From positions 260,771 to 324,770 of the forward strand of contig DASVQF010000040.1 in assembly GCA_036389315.1 (NCBI GenBank): 64,000 nucleotides of DNA, written 5' to 3'. The notes beneath the pieces were generated by a model. The model did not search any database, had not been told where the DNA came from, and saw nothing but the letters and a program-made list of their open reading frames with translations. Of the stretch, positions 34,351 through 43,360 are shown one piece after another. The translations under genes and the position numbers were made by a program. The stretch comes from DASQYE01 sp036389315. GTDB lineage: Bacteria > Acidobacteriota > Blastocatellia > Pyrinomonadales > Pyrinomonadaceae. Position 1 is the stretch's first letter; every line of letters starts with the position of its first letter.

Positions 34351-36162
34351 TTGGGAATACGCGGGCGTTTATTGCTGCTGGCAATCGGAATTGCAATCCC
34401 GCTGGCGCTGGTCGGCGTGGCTGACCTGCGCGGGATGTGGAGGGTCAGCCGCTCGCAACTGGACGATTCCGTCAAGCAGCAGGCGGAACTTGCAAGCCTG
34501 GCCTTTGATCGCTGGGTGGATGCGCAGCGCCAGCCTCTTCTGACCATCGCGGCCATAGCCGCCGAACAGAAGGCAGACTCGCCTTACTTCAACAATCTTC
34601 GCTACGAGGTAGAGACTCGCCCGCACTGGATTGACCTGAGAATAGTGGACGCTTCGGGCAGGACTTTAGTGGCTGCGCCTCCCGGTAGAGAGCCGCCTCC
34701 GTCCGCCGTCCTCGATTATCTTCTTTCAGAGACAGCGCGCCGTGGGACATGGACGCTCGTGACAGACCGCACGATTGACGAGTCGAGGCCGGTCTTCGCC
34801 ATCGCCGTTCCCATCAAAGGAGGCGGAGCAGTTATCGCGCGGGTTGACGGTACGGCTATTAGCGAGCTTTTCCGCGACATACAGTTTCCGGGCCAGGCCG
34901 TGATCGCCGTCTTCGATGCGGAAGGGCGCATCCTCTACAGAAAGCAGACGACCGAGACTCCCATCGATACGCAGGTCAGCGGCTCTCCTCTCTTCGCCGC
35001 GCTTGGCAGCGACCGCGTGGCGGTGGTCGAGCTGGAAAGCCCTTACGATGCTGTTCGCCGCGTTTACGGACTGGCGCGCACGCGCTCGACCGATTTCGTC
35101 GTGGTGGTCGGCGTGCCGAGCGCAGAGCTTTACGAGCCGGCCCGCCGGCAATACCTGCGTTATCTCTACTTCAGCCTGCTGGCATTGGGCTGCGCTGTCG
35201 TGGCCGCCCTCGTCATAGAGCGCAGCATCACGCGCCCGGTTCAACGCCTGAGCGCGGCGGCGCAGGCTCTAGGCGCTGGCGACCTCAAGACGCGTGCGCC
35301 CGTAAACGCGAGCGGGGAGATAGGGGAGTTGGGCGCGGCCTTCAACACCATGGCCGAGCAGATTGAGGAGCGCGAGCAAAGGCTCACGGAACTCGACCGG
35401 CTCAAATCCGAATTCGTCTCCGGCGTTTCGCACGAACTGCGCACGCCGCTGACCACCATCAAGACTCTGACTTACGTGCTGCTCAGGGGCAGAGAGAGCG
35501 AAGCCGAGCGACGCGAGCATCTGCTGACCATCGCCGCCGAATGCGACCGCCAGATTGATCTGGTTCTGAACCTGCTTGACCTGTCGAGGATTGAGTCGGG
35601 TGCTTTTAAGGTATCGCTCACGCGGGTTAATCCTGCCGAAGTCATGTTGTCATGCGTTACGCAAGGGCAGCACGCGGCTGAAGCTCGCGCACAGAAGCTC
35701 ACTCTTGACGTTCCGGCGGAGCTTCCCGACGTGCGGGCCGATAAAGGGGCCCTGCGCCGCGCCCTGTGCAGCCTGTTGGAGAATGCGATTAAGTACACGC
35801 CCGAAGGCGGAAGGATAACGGTCGCGGCGCTCGCCACTAGCGATGAGGTGTCGATTCAAGTCAGGGACACGGGCTGCGGCATTCTGGCCGAAGACGTGCC
35901 GCACATCTTCGAGAAGTTTTACAGGGGACGCCCGGCTTCCGCACTGGCTACTGACGATAATTCGATGGAATATGCGGAGCGGCCCGGCGTCGGATTAGGA
36001 CTCTATCTTGTACAGAGTGTCGTGTCGCAGCTTGGCGGGAGAGTTTCGGTCGAAACCGGAACTCGGCAAGGCACTACTTTTACTATTCACTTGCCGGTCT
36101 GGCATGAAGAAGAAGTGATGAAAGAGGAGAAGATGGATGTCGAAGCGGTTGCTCGTGGTTGA
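34351..36162 (+). CDS. Membrane sensor histidine kinase
   Basis: 603 residues, start TTG 34351. Two membrane helices (about residues 6-26 and 270-290) flank a 240-residue extracytoplasmic sensor of Cache type (SQLDDSVKQQAELASLAFDR start). A HAMP linker follows (ITRPVQRLSAAAQALGAGDL), then HisKA with FVSGVSHELRTPLTTI (phospho-acceptor His361), and HATPase with LLENAIKYTPEGG, VRDTGCGI, HIFEKFYRG and GVGLGLYLVQ. It overlaps the response regulator gene by 26 bases, so the pair is one two-component system. Signal unknown. Confidence 0.93.
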   Translation: MGIRGRLLLLAIGIAIPLALVGVADLRGMWRVSRSQLDDSVKQQAELASLAFDRWVDAQRQPLLTIAAIAAEQKADSPYFNNLRYEVETRPHWIDLRIVDASGRTLVAAPPGREPPPSAVLDYLLSETARRGTWTLVTDRTIDESRPVFAIAVPIKGGGAVIARVDGTAISELFRDIQFPGQAVIAVFDAEGRILYRKQTTETPIDTQVSGSPLFAALGSDRVAVVELESPYDAVRRVYGLARTRSTDFVVVVGVPSAELYEPARRQYLRYLYFSLLALGCAVVAALVIERSITRPVQRLSAAAQALGAGDLKTRAPVNASGEIGELGAAFNTMAEQIEEREQRLTELDRLKSEFVSGVSHELRTPLTTIKTLTYVLLRGRESEAERREHLLTIAAECDRQIDLVLNLLDLSRIESGAFKVSLTRVNPAEVMLSCVTQGQHAAEARAQKLTLDVPAELPDVRADKGALRRALCSLLENAIKYTPEGGRITVAALATSDEVSIQVRDTGCGILAEDVPHIFEKFYRGRPASALATDDNSMEYAERPGVGLGLYLVQSVVSQLGGRVSVETGTRQGTTFTIHLPVWHEEEVMKEEKMDVEAVARG

Positions 36163-36778
36163 CGATGAGCCGAATCTGCTTCGCGCGGTCGGAGCCTGCC
36201 TGCGCGCAGAGGGCTTCGATGTCACGACCGCCCGGAGCGGCTCAGAGGCGCTCATGTCTCTGGCTCAAACAGTCCCTGACCTGATAGTGAGCGACATACG
36301 TATGCCCGGGATGGATGGCTACGGTTTGGCGCGTCGCCTTCGCTCTCAATCCCGCACAGCCCTTATTCCCATAGTCTTTCTCACGGCGAAGGATCAGACA
36401 GCAGACCGCATTGAAGGCTTCCGCTCAGGCGTTGACGCCTATCTCACAAAGCCCTTCGAGCCGGATGAGCTCGTTGCCGTAATTAACAGCATCCTCAATC
36501 GCGTTGATCGCACACACGCCGAGATAGCACGCCTTGTCAGCGCATCTACTGAGAAGGACGACCACGTTGCATTCAAAGACGAAGATTTGACGGAGGCCGA
36601 AGAACGCATCGCCGCGGCGGTCGCGCGCGGCCTGAGCAACAAGGAGATAGCCGCCGAGTTGGAGATTAGCTTCCGAACGGTGGAGAACCACATCAGCCAC
36701 ATCCTCGATAAAAAGGGGTTCAGCAACCGCGTTGAGATAGCACGCTATGTCATCGAGCGCGAGCGGGAGAAGGGCTGA
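36137..36778 (+). CDS. Response regulator with LuxR-type DNA-binding domain
   Basis: 213 residues. The receiver is complete: LLVVDDEPNLL, phosphoacceptor Asp53 in DLIVSDIRMPGMDG, and conserved Lys in DAYLTKPFEP. The C-terminal NarL/LuxR helix-turn-helix is at about residues 150-205 (LTEAEERIAAAVARGLSNKE, then IAAELEISFRTVENHI and HILDKKGFSNRVEIARY). GAGGAGA lies upstream of ATG 36137, inside the end of the kinase gene. It is the partner of that kinase. Unlike the receivers at 3.7 and 5.4 kb, all catalytic residues are present. Confidence 0.93.
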   Translation: MSKRLLVVDDEPNLLRAVGACLRAEGFDVTTARSGSEALMSLAQTVPDLIVSDIRMPGMDGYGLARRLRSQSRTALIPIVFLTAKDQTADRIEGFRSGVDAYLTKPFEPDELVAVINSILNRVDRTHAEIARLVSASTEKDDHVAFKDEDLTEAEERIAAAVARGLSNKEIAAELEISFRTVENHISHILDKKGFSNRVEIARYVIEREREKG

Positions 36779-37010
36779 AAGTGTCAGCCACCTTCACGAA
36801 TCGGCCGGCATCCTTACTTAGCTTCCGACCTCTCACGCCAAAAGCAGCAGGTATTCGTCAGGCATAAATGCTTCCTCCGGCCTGGCCTTCGGGCAGCAAG
36901 GTTCGTAAGTGTAATCACCTATGCCGTCTAGGTAGTCATACTGATGTCTCAGAGGCGCTAGTTTTGTACCCTATAGCTTGAAATCCAATGCTTTATGGAG
37001 GTTGTTCCCG

Positions 37011-37568
37011 ATGGCAATAAATTCCCGGATCGCGCTTCGTTCATCTTTCGTCTTAGCTCTGCTGATGGCGCTCTTCGTTCTTACGGCGACCGCCGCAAAT
37101 GCTCAGGCTGTTACCACAGAACAGACTGCTAAAACAGAAGCTGTAAACGCGACGACGACAACGGCTACTGCTGAGACTGCCAAAACAGATGCAGTCCCGG
37201 CCTCTCAGCCTGTCTTTAAGGATTACAGAGGTATTAGTATCGGCATGACGGCGGACGAGGTGCGAGATAAGCTCGGCAACCTGAAGGAGAAAGGGAAGGT
37301 ACAGGACTTCTTCGTGTTCTCCGAGGAAGAATCGGCGCAAGTGTATTACGACAACGAGGGCAAGGTGATGGCAATCTCAGTGAATTATCTGGGAGCCGAC
37401 AGCAAAGCGCCGAAACCTGCTCAAGTCGTGGGCGAAGAGATTCAGGCCAAACAGGACGGCTCTATGTATGAACTCAAACGCTACCCTGAGGCAGGCTACT
37501 GGGTCGCCTACAGCCGCACAGCCGGAGACAGCCCCTTAGTCACTATAACCATGCAGAAGATGCCGTAG
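37011..37568 (+). CDS. Secreted protein with SmpA/BamE-like domain
   Basis: 185 residues from ATG 37011, preceded by GGAGG; TTG 36978 is less likely. A signal peptide (SSFVLALLMALFVLTATAAN, cleaved after NA-QA) is followed by a Thr/Ala-rich linker. The mature domain begins FKDYRGISIGMTADEVRDKL, the start of SmpA/OmlA-like folds, then FFVFSEEESAQVYYDNEG and YPEAGYWVAYSRTAG. BamE-like domains act in outer-membrane protein assembly, but many secreted relatives are unassigned. The region 36779-37010 upstream holds no gene that I can see. Confidence 0.75.
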   Translation: MAINSRIALRSSFVLALLMALFVLTATAANAQAVTTEQTAKTEAVNATTTTATAETAKTDAVPASQPVFKDYRGISIGMTADEVRDKLGNLKEKGKVQDFFVFSEEESAQVYYDNEGKVMAISVNYLGADSKAPKPAQVVGEEIQAKQDGSMYELKRYPEAGYWVAYSRTAGDSPLVTITMQKMP

Positions 37569-37750
37569 GGGTGAAGATCACGCACACAGTAGACGACAGT
37601 TTTCTCTTCGGCTCCCCTCCTTAGCCGGAATTACACGGACGCGCAACCTCTAACGTGGCCGGTTGAAAACAATCACATATCTCTTGAAATTCTCCGGGTG
37701 TGATTGTGGCTTGACCTGAGATCTTTCGCTCACCTCCTGCGCGCTTTTTT
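37569..37750. other. Intergenic stretch without a recognised gene
   Basis: Between the SmpA-like gene and the GroEL tail remnant. A minus-strand frame at 37621-37845 is out of phase with the plus-strand GroEL tail and looks like chance. No promoter or RNA recognised. Confidence 0.5.
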
Positions 37751-37855
37751 ATCGCCAGCCTGCTCTTGACGACTGAGGCGGTCGTCGCGGAGTTGCCGGA
37801 AGATAAGAAGAAGGCAGCGTCACAGCCTCTACCCGGCGGCGACATGGACTACTGA
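37751..37855 (+). pseudogene. Remnant: last 34 codons of a groEL-type chaperonin gene
   Basis: The frame reads IASLLLTTEAVVAELPEDKK then PLPGGDMDY and stops at TGA 37853-37855. This matches the extreme C-terminus of GroEL in Acidobacteria (AGLLLTTEA, acidic linker, Gly-rich end, MDY). The several hundred preceding codons are absent. It is a decayed 3' fragment, perhaps left after duplication and deletion. A full-length groEL is not in the window. Confidence 0.6.
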
Positions 37856-37865
37856 GCGGGATGAA

Positions 37866-37902
37866 GAATCAGGGTGGCCGCCCTCACTGACCACCCTGAT
37901 TC
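37866..37902. repeat. 12-bp perfect inverted repeat after the GroEL remnant
   Basis: GAATCAGGGTGG (37866-37877) and CCACCCTGATTC (37891-37902) form a 12-bp stem with a 13-base loop, 11 bases after the remnant's stop. No T-run follows. It may be the original groEL terminator hairpin. The stretch 37903-38070 holds nothing else recognised. Confidence 0.5.
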
Positions 37903-38070
37903 GGCATTGTGGAGGCGGTTGTTGATCGGCCCGTGGCCGAGGTCAGACAACTTCCCCGCGACGCCGTTGCTTGCAAGCATGGTCTGGCATGGCTGCTGTA
38001 TCACTGCACGTTGCAATGGCTGCACGGCAGCGTGCGGAAATGCGAAACGGGAAAAATAACAAACATGAGA

Positions 38071-38094
38071 ACGGGCAGCCATCGAGCTGCCCGT
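38071..38094 (-). terminator. Terminator of tRNA-Asn
   Basis: ACGGGCAGC (38071-38079) and GCTGCCCGT (38086-38094) form a 9-bp stem with a 6-base loop. Read on the minus strand it lies 16 bases beyond the tRNA 3' end and is followed by TTTGTTATTTTT. Confidence 0.75.
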
Positions 38095-38110
38095 ATCTTG
38101 CTGAAAATGT

Positions 38111-38185
<75 letters not shown>

Positions 38186-38421
38186 AGATGCGCCCCGCTT
38201 GAGTTTTGATGACTCTCGCGTGGGCGCGCCAATTTTTATAGCAGATGGTATAGGAGGCGTCAAGCGAGGGGCTTGTGGGCGGCAGGAGGCGGCTGTTGGA
38301 TGGTCTGGGCGAGCTTGCATGCGGGCGAGAAGTAGGAGAATATCTGTCGCTACTCGCACAAAAGTCTCGGGCCATTCTTTAAAGAGTTCTACGATCTTCG
38401 CCCTGTAGAGGAGAATTTTCG

Positions 38422-39156
38422 ATGGAGCGTCGTGTCACTGCCTGGTACAGTCAGAACCTGGGGATGGAAATGCCTTTGGTGGCGTACGGTCATGCCGGTT
38501 ATCCGCTCTTGATGCTGCCGACGGCTGCCGCCGACTACCTTGAGTACGAGAGATTTCACCTCATCTCGGCGATCAGCCACCACATCGAAGCGGGGCGTGT
38601 GCGCGCTTACTCGATCAATAGCGTCAATCGCTATAGCCTGCTGAACGAAGGGGCCCCGCCGCAATGGAAGGCGGAGCTTTTGACGCGCTATGACCGCTAT
38701 CTCACGGACGAGGTGCTGCCGCTCATCCGGCAGGACACGGGCGACGAGGGGGCGCGCCCCATCACTACGGGCGCGAGCCTCGGCGCGTACCTTGCGGCCA
38801 ACACCTATTTCCGTCATCCAGACCTGCTGCGCGGCACTATCCCGATGAGCGGCAGCTACGACGTGAGCGCATACTTTAACGGCTACTATGACGATAACGT
38901 CTATTTCAACAACCCAGTCCACTACCTGCCGAACCTGAACGACGATCACTATCTGCCGCTGCTGCGCCGGGCCGACGCCATCTATATCCTGACGGGCCAG
39001 GGAAAGTGGGAAGCGCCAGAGCGGAGCCGTCAATTGTCTGAGATTCTGAATGCGAAGGGCATCCCGCACACGCTCGACATGTGGGGCTACGACGTAGACC
39101 ACGACTGGCCCTGGTGGCGCAAGATGCTCGACTACTACATCGGAAAGCTTTTTTGA
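38422..39156 (+). CDS. Esterase-family alpha/beta hydrolase
   Basis: 244 residues, no signal peptide. It begins RRVTAWYSQNLGMEMPLVAY, typical of the putative-esterase (esterase D-like/S-like) group. The nucleophile elbow is TTGASLGAYLA (Ser119). The end has DMWGYDVDHDWPWWRKMLDY with the likely catalytic His in DHDW. AGGAG upstream of ATG 38422 supports the start. Natural ester substrate unknown. It converges with the PBP1A gene and they share a long bidirectional terminator. Confidence 0.85.
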   Translation: MERRVTAWYSQNLGMEMPLVAYGHAGYPLLMLPTAAADYLEYERFHLISAISHHIEAGRVRAYSINSVNRYSLLNEGAPPQWKAELLTRYDRYLTDEVLPLIRQDTGDEGARPITTGASLGAYLAANTYFRHPDLLRGTIPMSGSYDVSAYFNGYYDDNVYFNNPVHYLPNLNDDHYLPLLRRADAIYILTGQGKWEAPERSRQLSEILNAKGIPHTLDMWGYDVDHDWPWWRKMLDYYIGKLF

Positions 39157-39171
39157 AAGGATGAAAGCCGC

Positions 39172-39224
39172 AAGGATGAAGGCGGAATAAAAGCCAAGCT
39201 GCTTTTTATTCCGCCTTCATCCTT
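39172..39224. terminator. Bidirectional terminator, 21-bp perfect inverted repeat
   Basis: Arms at 39172-39192 and 39204-39224 are perfect complements, with an 11-base loop and A/T tracts at the inner ends (GGAATAAAA and TTTTATTCC). It lies between the convergent esterase and PBP1A genes. The core ATTCCGCCTTC and the AAGGATGAA stretch recur in the hairpin at 56268-56334, which suggests a dispersed element. Confidence 0.75.
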
Positions 39225-39229
39225 TCCAC

Positions 39230-41815
39230 TTAGGGTTCGTCCGTGCCCTTCTTGCCTTTCTTCTTCTGGGGCTCGACTTCGCGCGGGCGCGTGGCGGGCG
39301 CAGGGGGCGGCGGCAGAGAGTCCATGCGTGGGGCCTCCGTATCGGCCCTCTTGGGCGTGGTCGGAGGCGGCGCGGCCGGTGCGGAGGAGTCGCCGTCGGC
39401 TCGCGGTGCGGGCGGCGGCAGCGTCACCTGTTCGAGCTTCGGGTCTGTGATGGCCGAAGGCGTTGTGGCATCCTCAGCGTCACGCCTGGCGCGGGCCCGT
39501 TCGGCGACTAACTGCATGTTCTCTTCCAGTTGCTCGCGCTGGCGCTGCTTCTGCAACTCCTTCATATCTTCGGGCATGGCCGGAGGCTTCTCGAAATTCT
39601 CCTTCGGCTTGTCTTTCAAGAACTCCTTCATGAAATCTACGAAGAAGGGAAGGGCGCCGTGCCCGCCCGTCATGTCATTGCCGAGCGGCTTCTTGCGGCC
39701 GGGATAGCCCATCCAGACGCCCGTCACGTAGGTCGGCGTGTAGCCTATGAACCACACGTCCGTGTGATCGTTGACCGTGCCGGTCTTGCCCGCCAGCGGC
39801 ACGCCCAGGACTTTCGCGCCCGTCGCTGTGCCAGCCTCGACTACGCCGCGCATCATGTCAACCATAGTCAGCGCAACGTATTCGCTCGTCACCTTGTAGG
39901 TCGTCCGCTCCCACTCTTCCAGCACGTTTCCGTCACGATCAAGCACGCGTCGCACAAGATGCGGCTCGACCCGCACGCCCTTATTGGGAAAGGCCGAGTA
40001 GGCCGAGACCATCTGGTTCAAGGGGACTTCGGTCGCGCCGAGAGCGGACGGCAAGTAAGGAGCCATCGGGACTGTGATGCCGAAGCGCCGAACCATCTGC
40101 GCGCCGGTTTGAATGCCTACGGTTTGCAGGAGGTGGACGGCCGGGATGTTCATGGACTTGGCGAGCGCGATCTTCAAGGGCAGGTCGCCATTACTGGTCG
40201 AGCCGTCGTAGTTGTGCGGTATCCAGTCGCCTATGTGTATGGGCGCGCCCGAGACCTTGCTGTCGGGCGTCATGCCCCACTCGACCGCCGCCGTGTAGAT
40301 GTAGGGCTTGAAGGCAGAGCCCGTCTGGCGATAAGCCTGAGTGGCGTTGTTGAACTTGTTGGTGTAAAAATCGTAGCCGCCGACCATCGCTATGATCTCG
40401 CCGTTCTTGGCGTTCAAGGTCATCAGAGCGCCCTGCACGCCGGGAACCTGCGACAGCTCGACCGTGAGGCGACGCGACTTCTCGTCCACCTCCTTGATCT
40501 TGAACTCGGCCAGGTCGCCCGGCTTGAACTCGCTCTTCGGCTGGCGATTTGACCAGCCCATGTCCTTCACAGTCAGCGTGGCCGTGAAGCTGCCGAAGCG
40601 CACAAGGGCCTCGTTGCGCGCCTGGTCTACTTTCATGATGAGGCCCATCACGTACTTGTCACGCTCGTAGTCGTTGCCGTACCAGTCCGGGTGCTTGTAG
40701 GAATCTAGCTGCTGCTGCGTGACAGTGGTCGTGCCGTTGCTGTTCTGTGTGCCTATGTTCGTGTAGTTGGAGCGCCATCCGGCGTGCGTGCGGTCGTACT
40801 CGCGAAGGCGCGCGCGCACGACCTCGACGGCCTTGATCTGAGCGGCGACGTTGATGGTCGTGTAGACGCGAAGCCCCCCTTGCGCGACTCTCGTCGTGTA
40901 CTTCTCTTCGAGGTCTTGGCGAATCTCTTCGACGGGGTAATCGAAGGGCGACGAGCGCGACTGTGAAGGATAGTAGGCGGTGTCCACCAACTGAATCGGC
41001 TTGGCTTTGGCGGCATCGGCCTCGGCCTGCGAGACGAAGCCGTTTTTGGCCATCTGCTCAAGCACCAGGTTGCGCCGCTCCTTAGCCTCTTTCGGGTTGA
41101 CGGTCGGCGAATATTCGCCCGGCGCTTTCGGGATGCCAGCCAACAGCGCAGCCTCTTCCAGGGTCAGGTCTTTGGCCTGCTTGCCGAAATAGTTTTCCGC
41201 ACCGGCCTCTATGCCGTAAGCGCGCGCGCCCAGGAAGATGTGGTTGGCGTACATCTCCATGATCTGGTTCTTCGTGTAGTAACGCTCGATCTGTAAGGCC
41301 AGGAGCCACTCGTTGATCTTGCGCCGAAGGGTCTGCTCTTTCGAGAGGAAGAGATTCTTGGCGAGCTGCTGCGTCAGAGTTGAGCCGCCTTCGCGGCTTC
41401 CCGTCGTCACGTTCTTGATGGTCGCGCCGATGATGCGAATGGGGTCTATGCCGACGTGATCGTAGAAGCGCGTGTCCTCTATCGCCAGGATGGCATTCTT
41501 CATCACGGGAGGAATCTCTTCGTACTTGAGCGGGATGCGTTTCTCAAGGGCGAACTCGCCGATCACAGTCTCGCCGTCGTCTGCATAGACTCTGGTCACC
41601 ACGCTCGGACGATAGGTCGCAAGCGAGGCGACCTCGTTGGCCGCCCGCGAATAGTTGAGCTGGTAGGCGAGGGTGATTCCGGTCAAGCCTCCGGCGGCAA
41701 TCGCCAGCAGCAGGACTGCCGGAAGCCAGAAGCGGCGCAGGAAGTGGCGACGACGCGCGGGCGGCGCATTCAGGCGCGAGAGCGCCACGCCGCGACGGGT
41801 TTCTCTGGAAGCCAT
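39230..41815 (-). CDS. mrcA: Penicillin-binding protein 1A, bifunctional transglycosylase/transpeptidase
   Basis: 861 residues from ATG 41815 with AAGGA upstream; the longer frame to 41938 is unsupported. One membrane helix (about residues 27-47, LPAVLLLAIAAGGLTGITLA). The GT51 glycosyltransferase domain has AILAIEDTRFYDHVGID with catalytic Glu, then GGSTLTQQLAKN. The transpeptidase domain has TGSAFKPYIY (Ser nucleophile, SxxK), SMN in AKSMNIPAV, and KTG in AGKTGTVND. The C-terminal 120 residues are Pro/Ala/Lys-rich and probably disordered. It builds peptidoglycan at the inner membrane. Confidence 0.95.
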   Translation of the reverse strand: MASRETRRGVALSRLNAPPARRRHFLRRFWLPAVLLLAIAAGGLTGITLAYQLNYSRAANEVASLATYRPSVVTRVYADDGETVIGEFALEKRIPLKYEEIPPVMKNAILAIEDTRFYDHVGIDPIRIIGATIKNVTTGSREGGSTLTQQLAKNLFLSKEQTLRRKINEWLLALQIERYYTKNQIMEMYANHIFLGARAYGIEAGAENYFGKQAKDLTLEEAALLAGIPKAPGEYSPTVNPKEAKERRNLVLEQMAKNGFVSQAEADAAKAKPIQLVDTAYYPSQSRSSPFDYPVEEIRQDLEEKYTTRVAQGGLRVYTTINVAAQIKAVEVVRARLREYDRTHAGWRSNYTNIGTQNSNGTTTVTQQQLDSYKHPDWYGNDYERDKYVMGLIMKVDQARNEALVRFGSFTATLTVKDMGWSNRQPKSEFKPGDLAEFKIKEVDEKSRRLTVELSQVPGVQGALMTLNAKNGEIIAMVGGYDFYTNKFNNATQAYRQTGSAFKPYIYTAAVEWGMTPDSKVSGAPIHIGDWIPHNYDGSTSNGDLPLKIALAKSMNIPAVHLLQTVGIQTGAQMVRRFGITVPMAPYLPSALGATEVPLNQMVSAYSAFPNKGVRVEPHLVRRVLDRDGNVLEEWERTTYKVTSEYVALTMVDMMRGVVEAGTATGAKVLGVPLAGKTGTVNDHTDVWFIGYTPTYVTGVWMGYPGRKKPLGNDMTGGHGALPFFVDFMKEFLKDKPKENFEKPPAMPEDMKELQKQRQREQLEENMQLVAERARARRDAEDATTPSAITDPKLEQVTLPPPAPRADGDSSAPAAPPPTTPKRADTEAPRMDSLPPPPAPATRPREVEPQKKKGKKGTDEP

Positions 41816-42007
41816 AAATTCTTGTCCTTTGTAAAAACCGAGCGCGCCGCAGCCCTTACTTGAAGGCCCGAGCGCGCGCTCCGGAACTCTATTTTCAGAA
41901 GGTCTGACACATACCTGGCGCAAAAGATTATAACGCAACTCCGCTCAAAGCGCAGGGTGCGAGCCACACCCGGCGCACGTGGCTCGCAACAGCCGAGGCA
42001 GCGTTCT

Positions 42008-42037
42008 TTGACGCCGCTTCATCTAACCCACTATAAT
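42008..42037 (+). promoter_or_regulatory. Sigma-70 promoter of tmRNA
   Basis: TTGACG (42008-42013), an 18-base spacer and a perfect TATAAT (42032-42037). The mature tmRNA 5' end is 21 bases further on, leaving a short leader for processing. Confidence 0.8.
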
Positions 42038-42058
42038 AAACGCGGTTCGCTAAAGTAT

Positions 42059-42465
42059 GGGGGCGACAGGCTTCGACAGGAGTCTTAATCGTCGAGCGAA
42101 TGCATGCCGGGCTCGTCTCCGTGCAGCTCGTTAAAAAGCGTGGAGAAAACACAAACGCCAATAACCAAGAATTGGCTCTCGCTGCCTAATTAAGCACCGA
42201 GCGTCTCGCCGCAAGTTGCTCAAGCGCGCGGAGTGAGATGTCACACAGTTGAGCTGGCCCGCTCCTTCTGTCCGTGGGAGCGGGTGAGACCAAAGCCGGG
42301 CTAGCTCCTTTTCCGAGGTCTTCGTCGCTTCACTTACTCGGATGGGGGCGAAGTTGTCCGACCGACGTTTCAGACGGCGGCCGGGCAGAAAGAGAAGCGG
42401 CTAAGCATGTAGATTTCGTCGGCGTTGGCTTTTGGATCAGGGTTCAACTCCCTGCGCCTCCACCA
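42059..42465 (+). ncRNA. ssrA: Transfer-messenger RNA
   Basis: The 5' end GGGGGCGACAGGCTTCGACAGG pattern (split as GGGGGCG then ACAGGCTTCGACAGG) and the 3' end GGGTTCAACTCCCTGCGCCTCCACCA pattern are the tRNA-like halves; GGGGGCG pairs with CGCCTCC (one G-U), A discriminator, CCA encoded. The tag frame ends NNQELALAA at TAA 42187-42189. The resume codon is probably GGA or GAA near 42141. Length 407 bases fits one-piece tmRNA. It rescues stalled ribosomes and tags the nascent chain for proteolysis. Confidence 0.95.
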
Positions 42466-42498
42466 TCATCTTTCTCTTTAAAGCACCCGCCAATCTTG

Positions 42499-43233
42499 AT
42501 GAGCTTCGCACGCACAGACTCTCGCGCAGCCGACGAGCTGCGGCCCGTGAGGATCACGCCCGATTACCTGCCGCACGCCGAAGGGTCTGCGCTGATAGAG
42601 GTCGGGCAGACGCGCGTCATCTGCTCGGCCTCGGTCGAAGACCGCGTGCCGCCCTTCCTGCGCAATCGCGGACAAGGGTGGGTGACGGCCGAATACGCGA
42701 TGCTGCCGCGCGCCACTCAACAGCGCACGCAGCGCGAGACGGGGCGTGGCGGCCCGTCTGGTCGCACGCACGAAATTCAACGCCTGATCGGGCGCTCCCT
42801 GCGCGCCGTAGCAGTCATGACGGCGCTCGGCGAGCGCACTGTGACGCTCGACTGCGACGTGCTACAGGCCGACGGCGGGACGCGCACGGCCTCGATTACG
42901 GGCGCTTACGTCGCCTTCGCGCTCGCCTGCCGCCGCCTCATGCGCGCCGGTAAGATCACGCGCAACCCGCTCGTGCAGGAGGTCGCAGCCGTGAGCGTCG
43001 GCATCGTTGACGGCCGCGCCCTGCTCGATCTGAAATACGACGAGGATTCGCGGGCCGAAGTCGATATGAACATCGTCTGCACGGGCGACGGGCGCTTCAT
43101 AGAGGTGCAGGGGACGGCCGAGGGCCAGCCCTTCACGCGCGAGCAGATGGACGAAATGCTCTTGCTGGCAAGCCTCGGGATAGAGCGTTTGATCTTGGCC
43201 CAGCGCGCGGCCATCGAAGGCGCTCAGCCGTAA
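42499..43233 (+). CDS. rph: Ribonuclease PH
   Basis: 244 residues from ATG 42499; the open frame back to 42274 lies inside tmRNA and is not coding. Family markers: DELRPVRITPDYLPHAEGSA, GQGWVTAEYAMLPRAT with RETGRGGPSGRTHEIQRLIG, then DCDVLQADGGTRTASITGA and EVDMNIVCTGDGRFIEVQGT. The phosphorolytic site arginines and aspartates are present. It trims tRNA 3' ends in the cytoplasm. No clear ribosome-binding site precedes the ATG, so translation may be weak or leader-dependent. Adjacent to tmRNA, but no functional link is required. Confidence 0.95.
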   Translation: MSFARTDSRAADELRPVRITPDYLPHAEGSALIEVGQTRVICSASVEDRVPPFLRNRGQGWVTAEYAMLPRATQQRTQRETGRGGPSGRTHEIQRLIGRSLRAVAVMTALGERTVTLDCDVLQADGGTRTASITGAYVAFALACRRLMRAGKITRNPLVQEVAAVSVGIVDGRALLDLKYDEDSRAEVDMNIVCTGDGRFIEVQGTAEGQPFTREQMDEMLLLASLGIERLILAQRAAIEGAQP

Positions 43234-43360
43234 AAGCCCGGCGAAGGACAACTTGACCGTGGGGCGCGGCATCACAAGCGCGCTCCCCCGTGGGGCTATT
43301 CACAACGGACGCGCGAGCGTTTATCATCGCACGGTAATTTATCTAAGGAGTCTTAAAGAT

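Noticed and set aside
38389..39102. 237-aa minus-strand open frame
   Set aside because: Antisense shadow of the esterase gene, which has the clear GASLGAY motif and ribosome-binding site.
39530..40552. 340-aa plus-strand open frame
   Set aside because: Antisense shadow of the PBP1A gene, with composition typical of a shadow frame.
42274..42498. N-terminal extension of RNase PH
   Set aside because: This stretch is the 3' part of tmRNA; the family start is at ATG 42499.
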